Assembly: GCA_963930775.1 (NCBI GenBank)
Contig: OZ005693.1
Location: 3,224,001 to 3,288,000 of the forward strand
Source of the DNA: Cliona cf. orientalis
Lineage: Eukaryota > Porifera > Demospongiae > Clionaida > Clionaidae
Direction of reading: 5' to 3'
Length of the DNA stretch: 64,000 bases
Part shown: piece after piece, positions 54,001 to 62,400 of the stretch
How positions within the stretch are numbered: the stretch's first letter is position 1
Layout: every line of letters begins with the position of its first letter
Program-made: the position numbers and the translations under genes
Notes under the pieces: generated by a model
The model's input: the letters and a program-made list of their open reading frames with translations, nothing else
Databases searched by the model: none
Told to the model about the DNA's origin: nothing

Positions 54001-54968
54001 ATCTTCTGATAAGTCATCTGTGTAATCACTGTAAAAGCAGCACCAGTGTCCAATTCCATCTCCACAGAAACTCCATTTATGGTCACGTTCTTGATGATAG
54101 GTTCACACGCCTCACTCTTGAGAGCAAACAAGGAGTACACACTGTCTCCTTCTTCTTCTTGGGGTTCCAGGTCCTCCTCATCTACGTAATGAGTTCTCCT
54201 GGTGGGCCTTCCCTGACTGACCCTGGACCTGCACACCTTCACGATGTGCCCCCTTTTCTTGCACGCATGACAAACAGTGTCCTTGAATCGACACTTTGTG
54301 GGTAAGTGATCTCCTCCACATCTGTAACACGACAGCTGAGTGGCGCCACGCTGGCCTTGTCTCGCAGCTGGCTGTTTCTTCTGGCCCGTACCTCGTTTCT
54401 GGGAAGTGTTGTGGTGTACCTCTGGTGCACTCTGCGTCGTCTGCAGGTGCCTCGTATCCTTTTCGGCTGTTTCCATAGCCTGGGCTAGCTCCAGAGCTTT
54501 TTCATACGTTAATTTCTTCTCGTTTAGTAGTCTATTTGTAATGCCCTTATGTTTCACACCACACACGAGCCTATCCCTCAGCATGTCTGATAGCGTGTCA
54601 TTGTAGTCACAGTGCTGTGCTAGCTCTCTTAACGCAGCGACGTAGTTTGCGACTGATTCTCCCTCAGCCCTTGTGCGCGTGTTAAATTTGTATCTCTGCA
54701 TGATCACGGACGGCTCGGGGTCATAGTGGGTCTTCAATTTTGCGACGATGTCTTCGAACGAAGTAGTGTTCACTTTGTCTTTCTCCACGAGGTTCTGAAT
54801 CAATTTAAACGTCGGCGCTCCACACGCTGACAACAGAATAGATCGCTTCTTATCGCCGTCAGTAACATCGTTTGCAATAAAGTAGTGCTTCATTCGATCA
54901 GTGTAACTAGTCCAGTCCTCTTTGCTGGGATCAAAAGCCGATAGCGAGCCGTGAGTTGCCATCTCCAC
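51036..54968 (-). CDS. Gypsy gag-pol polyprotein
   Basis: 1310 aa in a single frame. Gag helices (1-190), zinc knuckles (CYRCGGDHLPTKC at 214 and CHACKKRGHIVKVC at 233), aspartic protease LDTGAAFT (306-313), RT with YIDD (590-593), RNase H with LACDASQYG (Asp739), integrase zinc motif (HETH near 958, C991/C994) and catalytic Asp1022, Asp1076 and Glu1112 (HPSSNGQAERAVQ), then an acidic/Pro-rich tail. Gag and pol are fused without frameshift. All catalytic residues are present, so this copy may be active. Confidence 0.94.
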   Translation of the reverse strand: MEMATHGSLSAFDPSKEDWTSYTDRMKHYFIANDVTDGDKKRSILLSACGAPTFKLIQNLVEKDKVNTTSFEDIVAKLKTHYDPEPSVIMQRYKFNTRTRAEGESVANYVAALRELAQHCDYNDTLSDMLRDRLVCGVKHKGITNRLLNEKKLTYEKALELAQAMETAEKDTRHLQTTQSAPEVHHNTSQKRGTGQKKQPAARQGQRGATQLSCYRCGGDHLPTKCRFKDTVCHACKKRGHIVKVCRSRVSQGRPTRRTHYVDEEDLEPQEEEGDSVYSLFALKSEACEPIIKNVTINGVSVEMELDTGAAFTVITQMTYQKIAQQKHINCLEYSDLKLKSYSGELIPVFGQVAVKVNYGQQECELCVHVVDGDGPDLMGRDWIKALGVTLKLGEIHSIEESKSLHDVLEKHSTLFEEKLGCLKGTEIKLNIDSNATPKFFKARSVPLALKGKVEAELDKLESMGIISPVQFSRWAAPIVPVLKQNGAVRICGDYKVTINQASLVDTYPLPRIDELLANLSGGKHFSKLDMSQAYLQLPLDKESREYVTVNTPKGLYEYNRLPFGVSSAPSIFQRTMDNLLQGIKGVSVYIDDILISGPTVEGHLRTLDTVLEKLSNAGLRLNKSKCFFLRPWIEYLGHIIDQDGLHPTKEKVRAIQEAPTPRNVGELRSFFGIINYYSRFLPNLSTKLAPLYRLLQKDTKWTWGKEQQKAFEAAKSALQADSLLVHYDESKALVLACDASQYGLGAVLSHIMEDGQERPVAYASRTLTPAEKNYSQLEKEGLAIIFGVKKFHNYLFGRKFSIESDHQPLSYLFNETKGISQTASSRIQRWALTLSAYQYTIRHKSGVTLSNADALSRLPRPTTSSVDYVPGDLIHLVDHLSATTVTAARIKEWTSKDPILSKVKKYVMVGWPDEVGTDLKPYRSRWQELSTLDGCVLWGSRVVVPPQGRAAVLGELHETHPGCSKMKALARSYIWWPKMDHEIEDMVKRCSVCQESRPSPPSAPLHPWQWPTQPWTRLHLDFAGPYMGHMFLIIVDACSKWLDAYILSTISSSKTIETLRTVFATHGLPQTIVTDNGSSFTSEEFKRFMEKNGIKHITSAPYHPSSNGQAERAVQTLKQGIKRTPGESVQERMSRFLFDYRITPHATTGVAPCELLMNRKLRSRFELLYPMARRKVEKCQEKQKELHDGKRDVRKFALQDPVYIENFTSRKPKWIPGTIVKVTGPLSYVIELQNGTTVRRHVDSIRKRESLNSEQDSDAEEPGFELIGVPVEPEPHSQEPESVPGEEPDAQPQVRRSTRSRQPPERYGQ

Positions 54969-54990
54969 GAGTTTTATCTCGTCGCCAATA

Positions 54991-55203
54991 TGTGGTGACC
55001 GTGCACGCAGGTCGCTGCTGCTCTCAAGTGTATTATTTGCTTGGCAACTGATAATATAGTTTATGCATGCATGCTTTATACTCTGACAAAAATTACATCA
55101 TAAGTAACACATCCTTAGATACAGGAAATAACAATAAACCACAATAACATTACATCAACTCAAAACATACATACATACACAGTGCACTGTTCAAGTTACT
55201 ACA
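54991..55203 (-). repeat. 5' LTR of the gypsy element
   Basis: Same sequence as 50792-51004 apart from cagtgcac for cggtgcac. It precedes the polyprotein on the minus strand. Confidence 0.93.
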
Positions 55204-55207
55204 GATA

Positions 55208-55804
55208 CCGTATATGTTCTAATATAGGCGCCACCCTAATTTAGGCGCCCTTTGGGACCTGCGCAATTTTTTCGGTTCTAATTTAAGGCGCCTTTCCGGA
55301 CATCAATTATTTTTAGGCGGCACCTATTTAATTGGAACGTTTTGCCACGTGCAATATGGCAATATCTCGGTACCGTACCGTACCGTCGATTGATCTATCG
55401 AGCTAGCAGTTTAGATGTCAAACTAAGCTGTCTCCTACATTTATATGGGCACTTACCGACTGCTTTGATGTCTTTCTGGAGTTAGAGACAATCGTTCTGA
55501 TGGCTACGGTACCGACAACTTGAGAATGATTCAGCGATCAGAGTGAAATTTCCAAAAAGAACTGAAATTAGAACCATATTTTTGTTGTTCTCGCCACTAT
55601 CATATTCACTGCCACTAAATAGGACCGATTGGTGATAGCGCTTGTGCTCTGACAAAGCTTCCAGAACCGTTCTAATTGCAGCTCTTAGGCGCCTCCCTAA
55701 TTTAGGCGCCCTTTGACCTGCTCGTGAATTTTTCGGTTCTAATTGGAGGCGCCTGCACGATCTGTAATTATTTTTTGGGGGCGCCTATATTAGAAAGTAT
55801 ACGG
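55208..55804. mobile_element. TA-flanked MITE with repeated TTAGGCGCC motif
   Basis: The left end CCGTATATGTTCTAATATAG and reverse-complemented right end CCGTATACTTTCTAATATAG continue into GCGCC, with TA on both sides (55206-55207 and 55805-55806). The unit 'cTAATTTAGGCGCCctttg' recurs near both ends as subterminal repeats. The gypsy element inserted exactly at its left edge. Confidence 0.8.
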
Positions 55805-57057
55805 TAATTAAATTTGAGTGGTTGACTCAAACAAACTGTGAAAAACCCACCAATACTGCAGCTGGGCAGTACCCAGGTGGGCTGTCCTAGACCAATTATT
55901 GGCCAACACTCACTTAACTACAAGGTGGTATGTGTAATTGTAGTGTCGCAGTTAACGATCACTTCAAAACAACAATATTATCATTTCATTAAAGTGCACT
56001 ATAACATACAACATAGGACATAGCTATATGGACAGAGAGAACAATAGGTCCGCATGAACCAAACAATGATAGTACAAAGCATGGGCGGCGCACGCCATAA
56101 CATAAGATCACATAAGAGCAGGAAATATACATAAGGAAATTAACAGGAAAAGTAAGTATTAATAATTAACCATACTACAGTAATATACTACAGTTTACAA
56201 GGATATACGGATTTAATTATCCAAAGTGCGTTTGCACAGCAGTATACAGAGTAAGATACTCTCCCTCTCTTCCTATTATGTACTCTTGCTCTTAGGTAAT
56301 CTATGAGGTAATTACGAGAAAACTCAGGGCCGCTATGGAGCCTTTCTGAGACAAATCCGTATATATGTAGAGTATCTGACGCATGTATCCAGCGAATACA
56401 TTACAAACTGAGTGCTACTTTCTCTGACAAGTACCACCGGCCGAACTTCACACGTTTTTGTGGTTGACGTAATCCTGTGGATAAATAAAGCTAGCCTTGC
56501 GCTGCACGCTGTGTGCCATGCCGCAACCAACCTGATGTTCAAAAGCTGTATGGCACAGTTGAGTTCGTCACCTGTGATTGAAAATTATCAGTCTCAGACT
56601 CCATCTCTGCGATTGAGGTGCCAACATCATGAACATCGATGTGGCTTAGACTGTGTACGCACTATATTGACGACCTTTTCCATAATAACCATTATGCAGG
56701 TACTGGGCACGTGATCAATATATCCCACCTAAGTATGTGTAAGTATTATTTTAGCTGGGGTAGCTATATCTAGGATATTTTCCCTCCCCGAGGGGTACAA
56801 GGGAAATATTGTGATCCATAGCTATTTCCCTCCCTGCTATTACTTACTACTATGACCAATCAGAGCCATTGTTTAGTTTACACAAGCAGTCATGATCACA
56901 TCATCATGCCTAATATATGTGCGTGTGCATCAACAATAATCAGGAATCAATTAGCTATATCACTTGATCTGGCAGTTCTGCCACGTGGCAAGTAATGAAA
57001 TTGGTAATAAAAAATGTTGCATTGGGTAATGGACATGGCCCTTCTGGGCCACCGTAA
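55805..57057. other. Intergenic DNA between gypsy/MITE and transporter copy C
   Basis: 56222-56300 is the inverted partner of 50690-50786 and 56285-56545 the direct partner of 49815-50110. A short repeat of 'tatttccctccc' (56777 and 56823) is inverted around 'gtacaagggaaata'. No gene was seen. Confidence 0.5.
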
Positions 57058-57667
57058 CTTTCACACATCAATTTCACTTACACTTCTCATAATAGCTTCA
57101 GTTGGACTTGGAGGATACTGGGCCAATGTGATTAGGTTTGGACTAAACCAGCTCCAAGATGCTTCAACAATGGAAATAAGTGCATTCATTAGCTGGTTTA
57201 CGTGGACTTATACAAGCGGAGCGAATACACTCACTTATGCTTATGCATGTGTAAAAAAGGAAAACCACATATTAATTGGGAAAATTTACGAATGCATTAA
57301 TTTTGTCTTAGCATGGCACTAATCTTGCAATTTTTGATGAAGAATTTGCTTGCTAAAGAACCAATGACTCAAAATCCTTTCAAATTACCGTATTTTCTCG
57401 TTATTAGGCGCATTTCGCTTATAAGCGCATATTCGTTATTAAGCGCATGCAATTTTGTTGGCCTAAGCACTCGTTATTAGGCGCATTTCGCATATAAGCA
57501 CATACTAATATTATATGACCATTGATCTCGATATCTGCACGCTTGCTAGCTTGCCCAGGGCTCCAACCTTTTCAAGTTAGTCGAAATTACGATGGCTACT
57601 GTCGATTCTCAGGTTCTTCCAGTAATGAACGCCATTTTTTTTTTTTTTTTTTTTCAAGGCGACCAGA

Positions 57668-59020
57668 ACACTAAGCAGAAAAAAAATTATCCAAAAACCA
57701 CCATATAATGGAGCTGGGTGCATAGTGGAACCATACAATGCAAGCAGGCAGCCTAAATTTCAATTTTGTCAAAAAAGTTGGTAAAGGTCGTCACGTTTAT
57801 GTGCGCGCGTGGCCCCGCCCCTCACGCAGCGCGTGGGCGGAAACATTGCAAACGCATGGCTTCCCTGTACAAACATATGGGGAAACTTCAAAGGGCCGTA
57901 ACTTTGAATCTAAGGCGTGAATCAAAATTTTCTCATGTCAAATCTCGTATTTTGACCCATTCTGCGTGCCGGTGTAAAAATTATCTCCCCAAGTGCTCCC
58001 AATTCCTCCAAACATTTTTCACGCAGGAAATCTTTTTTTTTCTACTTAGTGTTTAATTAATTAATTTAATTTTTACTTAGTGTGTAATTACATTAATTTT
58101 TTTTTCAAGGCGACCTGAACACTAAGCAGAAAAAAAAATGTCCAAAACCACCACATAGTTGAGCTGGATGCTTAGAGGCATTGTGTCACGATATAAGCGG
58201 TGATTGTTACTATTTTTAGACCTAGTGTACGGTGATAAATCGCGCATGTACAAAAATATTGTCGCGCGCTCCTCGTGGACTCCAGAACGCCATCGAACGA
58301 TAAGGCAAGGACTTAGCTACTCGTGGCGCTGCCATAGGACTGGTATCTCTGTCTGTTTCTCGACCTACTAGCCCTCGCTAAAGGTAAGTCTACTCGTGGT
58401 ATACCACCTCGCACGTGGTGGATCTAGCTAGACATAGACATCGCTACTCTGGCAAGGCCGACTCTCGCCCGTCCCCCTGGTAGACCTCTTACCTACCGCC
58501 GCTAGCTGAAGACCTTCCAGCTCCAACCCTTGAGCCTTTCTTGGACCGATTGCATTCTGCTACCGCGAACTACAACCATTGATTGAAAAGTGGCTGCCAG
58601 ATTTCAATCTAATGGGCGCGGTTACATCACGTGTGACACTAATTTACTAAAAATAGCCCTTATATCGTGGCACAATGCCTTTAGTAGAGCCATACAATGC
58701 AAGCAGGCAGTCTATACTCCAATTTTGACCAAAGTAGGTAAAGGTCGTCACGTTTGTGTGCGCGGGTATTCCCCGTTTTTCACGTAGCGCGTGGGCGGAA
58801 AACATTGCAAACGCATGGCTTCCCTATACAAACATATGGGAAAACTTCAAAGGGCCGTAACTTCGATTCAAAGGCGTGAATCAAAATTCTTTCAGGTCAA
58901 ATCTCTAATTTCGACCCATTCTGCGTGCCCATGTAAAAATTATGTCCCCAAGTACTCCCAAACCCCCCATGAATTAGATTATTTATTTAATCTTTTTTTT
59001 TTTTCTACTTCTTAGTGTTT
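57668..59020. mobile_element. Two ACACTAAG elements, the second with a nested insertion
   Basis: 57668-58054 runs ACACTAAGCAGAAAAAAA ... CTACTTAGTGTTT. 58118-59020 repeats the pattern but is interrupted at 58177-58679. Internal text ('gcaagcaggcagcctaaatt', 'aaacgcatggcttccctgta') matches, inverted, the cluster at 39121-40158. Confidence 0.7.
58177..58679. mobile_element. Nested terminal-inverted-repeat element (GGCATTGTGTCACGATATAAG)
   Basis: GGCATTGTGTCACGATATAA at the left matches the reverse-complemented right end GGCATTGTGCCACGATATAA, and both lead to TATTTTTAG. It splits the ACACTAAG element at 'gatgctta|gtagagcc'. The target duplication is not clearly resolved. Confidence 0.65.
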
Positions 59021-59150
59021 AACTATAATACTTTATGCAACACATAGGTAATATGCAGTGGATACATAGATAGTTAAGACAACTAATCAAGTATGTACCC
59101 AGAAACTATGTAAAGGTATAATAAAACGAAAAGAAAAGCAGACACACTAG

Positions 59151-60473
59151 TTAATTATGAGGCATTGAAATGCTATTTTTGAAAGACGCGAGAGTCTGCA
59201 TTGTGACCTGATCTTCGTTCAGCAAATTCCACGCTCGGATTGAGCTTGGAACAAAGGAGTGAAAATAGTAGTTTGTTCGAGCAAACGGACATTGTAGAGT
59301 GTCTGATCTTGCGAGCCTACTGGAGTGGGAGGGTTGTGTGATGAAGATGTCCTCAGGGAAATAGCAGAGGCCATGAACAATCTTGAAGACTTGTGCAAGT
59401 TTCAGGTGAAGTCGCCGCTCACTAAGTTTTGGTACATCAGTGATGCTTACCAACTGCTCATAACCCAAGTTCCACTGTCGTGAGATCAACTTGAGGGCAA
59501 ACTTCTGTACTGCTTCCAGCCTATCAGTATCGCCTTGTAGGTAGGGGTCCCAGACTTGCGATGCATATTCCAAGTGAGGGCGGACTAGGCTAATGTACAG
59601 CTGCTTAAGGGTGGCTGGATCAACATTCTCATAAAATTGCCTATACAGTAGGCCTAGAATCCTTCTTGCTTTAGTGCAAAGTTCAGAAATGTGATCTGAC
59701 CAAGAAAGATTCCTGCTGAAGAGCACACCAAGGTATTTAAAGATCTCCACCTCTTCTAGCTCTGACCCACACAAGTAAAGAGACACCGATCTGGTTGTTG
59801 GACATCTTTTCTTAGAGAGGATCATAGACTTGCACTTCTGTGGATTAAGCTGTAGTAGGTGATTATCAGACCATTCCTCCAGCTTAGTTACATCTGACTG
59901 GACTTCTTCAAATTCACGAGTGTCTCGGATTAATCGATGGTAAAGAATATCATCAGCATACATTACCAGAGATGAAGTTGGTGACAAGGATACCTCAGTG
60001 ATGTCATTGATATAAATGGAGAATAATAGTGGACCTAGTACTGAGCCTTGTGGAACTCCGAATGTAACTGAAGCTAGGCACGATTTAGCTCCGTTTACCA
60101 CGACTTGTTGTTTTCGCAAGGTGAGATAGTCCGTCAACCATTCAAGCAAACCAACATGAAGGCCAATCCTGCGTAGCTTATTGATCAGTGGAGCATGAGG
60201 CACACTATCAAATGCTTTTTTATAATCCAGGAAAATTGCGCAAACGTCGTGCCCAGACTCAAGTTGCTGGAGCCATTCATGAGTAGTTGACAGCAGTGCA
60301 GATACTGTTGACCTTCCTGGTCGGAATCCCCACTGACAGTCGGAGAGTGGGTTTCGACCTGGGCAGAATGTAGCAACGTGAGCGATCGTGAGATCGATCG
60401 ATTGGCCACGCCCCTTAAATGATACCGCGAACGCGCATGCGTTCTTGATGTAGCTATTTTTTGTTAGGCGCAT
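59151..60473 (-). pseudogene. CR1/jockey-type LINE, 5'-truncated reverse transcriptase
   Basis: The recognisable RT starts near residue 40 (NPLSDCQWGFRPGRSTVSAL, about 60355) and shows FLDYKKAFDSVPH, FGVPQGSVLGPLLF (138-151) and catalytic YADD (172-175). It continues through the thumb and the C-terminal KYLGVLFSRNLSWSDHI / YISLVRPHLEYASQVWDP block, then the stop. The endonuclease and N-terminal RT fingers are missing, and the first ~38 codons belong to the surrounding element. The remaining frame is intact, typical of a truncated but fairly young copy. Confidence 0.85.
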
Positions 60474-61679
60474 CTCGCTGTTAGGCGCACTTCGTTATTA
60501 AGCGCAGGTTCTCTTCCTGTGGAGATATAAGCGCATGCGCTTAATAGCGAGAAAATACGGTAGTATACAGAGTTATCAAATATGCCGTCAAGAAAACAAG
60601 CACCCGAGATGTCGGAGTGCCTTCACCTACTGTGAGGATGAGCTCCCCTCCCATCTAGACCTGGGTAAGCACAAGTATGGAGAACCATTCACAACAGAGC
60701 AGGTGGAAGATTCAAAACATTCTTACGACTGCTTATAGTAGTCTTCTTTGGCTGTGTCATGCTAAGTGTGGTTATTGTTGCTACTACATTCAGACGTCAG
60801 CTATTAGACATTTCTCCCAAGAGAGTTGATCTTAATCAACCAAGCATTGAGTGTTATCAGAAAATATTTTATGCTTATACACCATTTATCACTGCACTTG
60901 AACAATACTAATACCACTGCATGAATTCATTCTCTATCTTCTATTTCACAAATATTTCTCATGGGTAAAAAGTTACTGGAAATTTTCTATCGGAGTGATA
61001 GCTCAGGCATTAAGAGTTATTGCACTGATGGTACTTGAATTAATGGCTCGAAACAACTATCTGGTCCAAAATGGCAAAAATTCAACCCTCCAGTGCATAT
61101 TTTCCGAAAAAAATGGGTGCTTTGAGCTCCAGTTTTGACATAAAATGGATGGTGCTCCCAAACATTCTCATTGATGCCATTTCCATAGTTACCCTTAGCA
61201 TTGGTGGTATTGAATTCATATGCGCCCAAACCCCTTACTCCATGAAAGGACTTATGGTCGGAACTGTTTATGGCAGTGTGGTGATAATTGCACTCATTGG
61301 ATACGGAATTACAGTGCCTTTCACCAGGCGTATGATCACCTGGAGCACTGGTGTGATTAGCTGTGGATTCTGGTACCTGTTGCTCGTGATAATTGTATTG
61401 ATATTCAACAGCACTTTACTGCTCATCCTTGGAAAATTGTACAAGAATAGAAAGAGAGAAGATGTACTGTCAAATGAACAGATCTTTGCTGAAAGATACT
61501 ATTCACATACTGACACATAGCTTCGAATTAACATGCAGTCAGTAGCTACTTTAATACCGGTATTATTATAGTAGGAGGACATAATAATATAGTTATTAAA
61601 TTTTTATATTATAGTGGGAAGACATTGCTGTTATCATTATGTTCTTGTGATGACACAACTTGTCCATTTGTTTTGACAA

Positions 61680-61946
61680 GAGAAATAAAGAGCTCTCCTA
61701 CCTTAATTTGGGACTGCATTGTGAGGGGCTTAGATTACATATAATTACTTAGCTAGTAAAGTAGCCTAGCTAGTGTGTAGAGTGAGTCAATAGAATAGCG
61801 GCTGTAATGAAAAGAAGCTATAGCAGCCAGGAGGATGAATCACTATGGTAGCTAGCTACCCAATAAATCAATGGAATCAGTTGTAATGCTTCATAGCACA
61901 AGAATAAAAATACATAATTATAATTATTGCAAGCCTCTCTACCACA
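61680..61946 (+). pseudogene. Truncated 5' region and head of a further transporter copy (after copy C)
   Basis: It matches 10271-10504: 'taatttgggactgcattgtg', 'tagtaaagtagcctagctag', QEDESL-type head, then the NCC segment. It breaks at 'ctctaccacaagg' and continues into the common spacer (61947-62160). Confidence 0.65.
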
Positions 61947-62164
61947 AGGGCCACCGCTTCTGCGCATGTGTGAATATATAATAGTCTCAGTTGCCTTGAC
62001 CAGCTCCCACTCACATAACTTGCTAATTAACTTGTGGACAGTGGCTCGAGACTGAGATTGGGAGTTGTGGCCATAAATGCTTCCCTCTACTGTCAATAAT
62101 TGTATTGTCTCATCGACAAGTACACAGTCACATGTGTTGAACAAGCAGTGTGAATCACTGTTCT

Positions 62165-62400
62165 ATATATTAGCAAACATCTCACTTTTGCAAGATTCAG
62201 TCCCAAATGAAGGCAAGAGACCTCTTCAAAACTCTTGTCAAAACAAATAGACTTGTCGTGTCCCCTCTAAAATCAATGGACCATGTACAGTTCTGCTTGC
62301 TGCCATGCAAGCTGAGCATCATAGCTGCAGTCTGTATAACCATGCATATTATTGTATGATTCTCATAAAATATATAGCCACTAGTACTATTAATCCAATT
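62165..62400. repeat. Spacer fragment, partly inverted
   Basis: 62170-62265 is the reverse complement of 4865-4955 (the stretch upstream of copy B, around 'tgttttgacaagagttttga'). 62280-62395 is in direct orientation with 4325-4380 and 4800-4840. A local rearrangement of the duplication spacer. Confidence 0.5.

Larger units (their letters stand above)
50792..55203 (-). mobile_element. Ty3/gypsy LTR retrotransposon, near-intact
   Basis: 4412 bases with 213-base LTRs (50792-51004 and 54991-55203) that begin TG and end CA and appear to differ at a single base (cggtgcac / cagtgcac). The 5-base duplication GATAC lies on both sides (50787-50791 and 55204-55208). A purine tract (minus-strand aagagggggaaga, 51005-51017) abuts the 3' LTR. 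A candidate primer site (TGGCGACGAG) lies just inside the 5' LTR. One uninterrupted polyprotein frame. It must be a very recent insertion. Confidence 0.95.
57388..60560. mobile_element. TA-flanked composite insertion in transporter copy C
   Basis: The ends CCGTATTTTCTCGTTATTAG and (reverse complement) CCGTATTTTCTCGCTATTAA lead into GCGCAT. The empty site in copy A reads aaattagta, giving a TA duplication. Subterminal 'TTATTAGGCGCATTTCGC' motifs repeat at both ends (57400-57510 and 60466-60545). Inside are ACACTAAG elements, another inverted-repeat element and a LINE fragment, so a smaller element grew by nested insertion. Confidence 0.8.
57058..61520 (+). pseudogene. POT/PTR2-like transporter copy C, truncated, frameshifted and split
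   Basis: Homology starts abruptly at 57058 (codon ~100 of copy A), so the promoter, N-terminus and signature are lost. It runs to 57387 with an indel after ACVKKENHI. The gene is then split by a 3.17-kb TA-flanked insertion and resumes at 60563. Further small indels break the frame (near 60590, 60705, 60890 and 61110), but the last 149 codons (61071-61520) are open and end at the same stop as copies A and B. Confidence 0.85.

Noticed and set aside
53028..54606. Plus-strand frames up to 147 codons within the gypsy element
   Set aside because: Antisense to an intact polyprotein. The composition follows the opposite strand.
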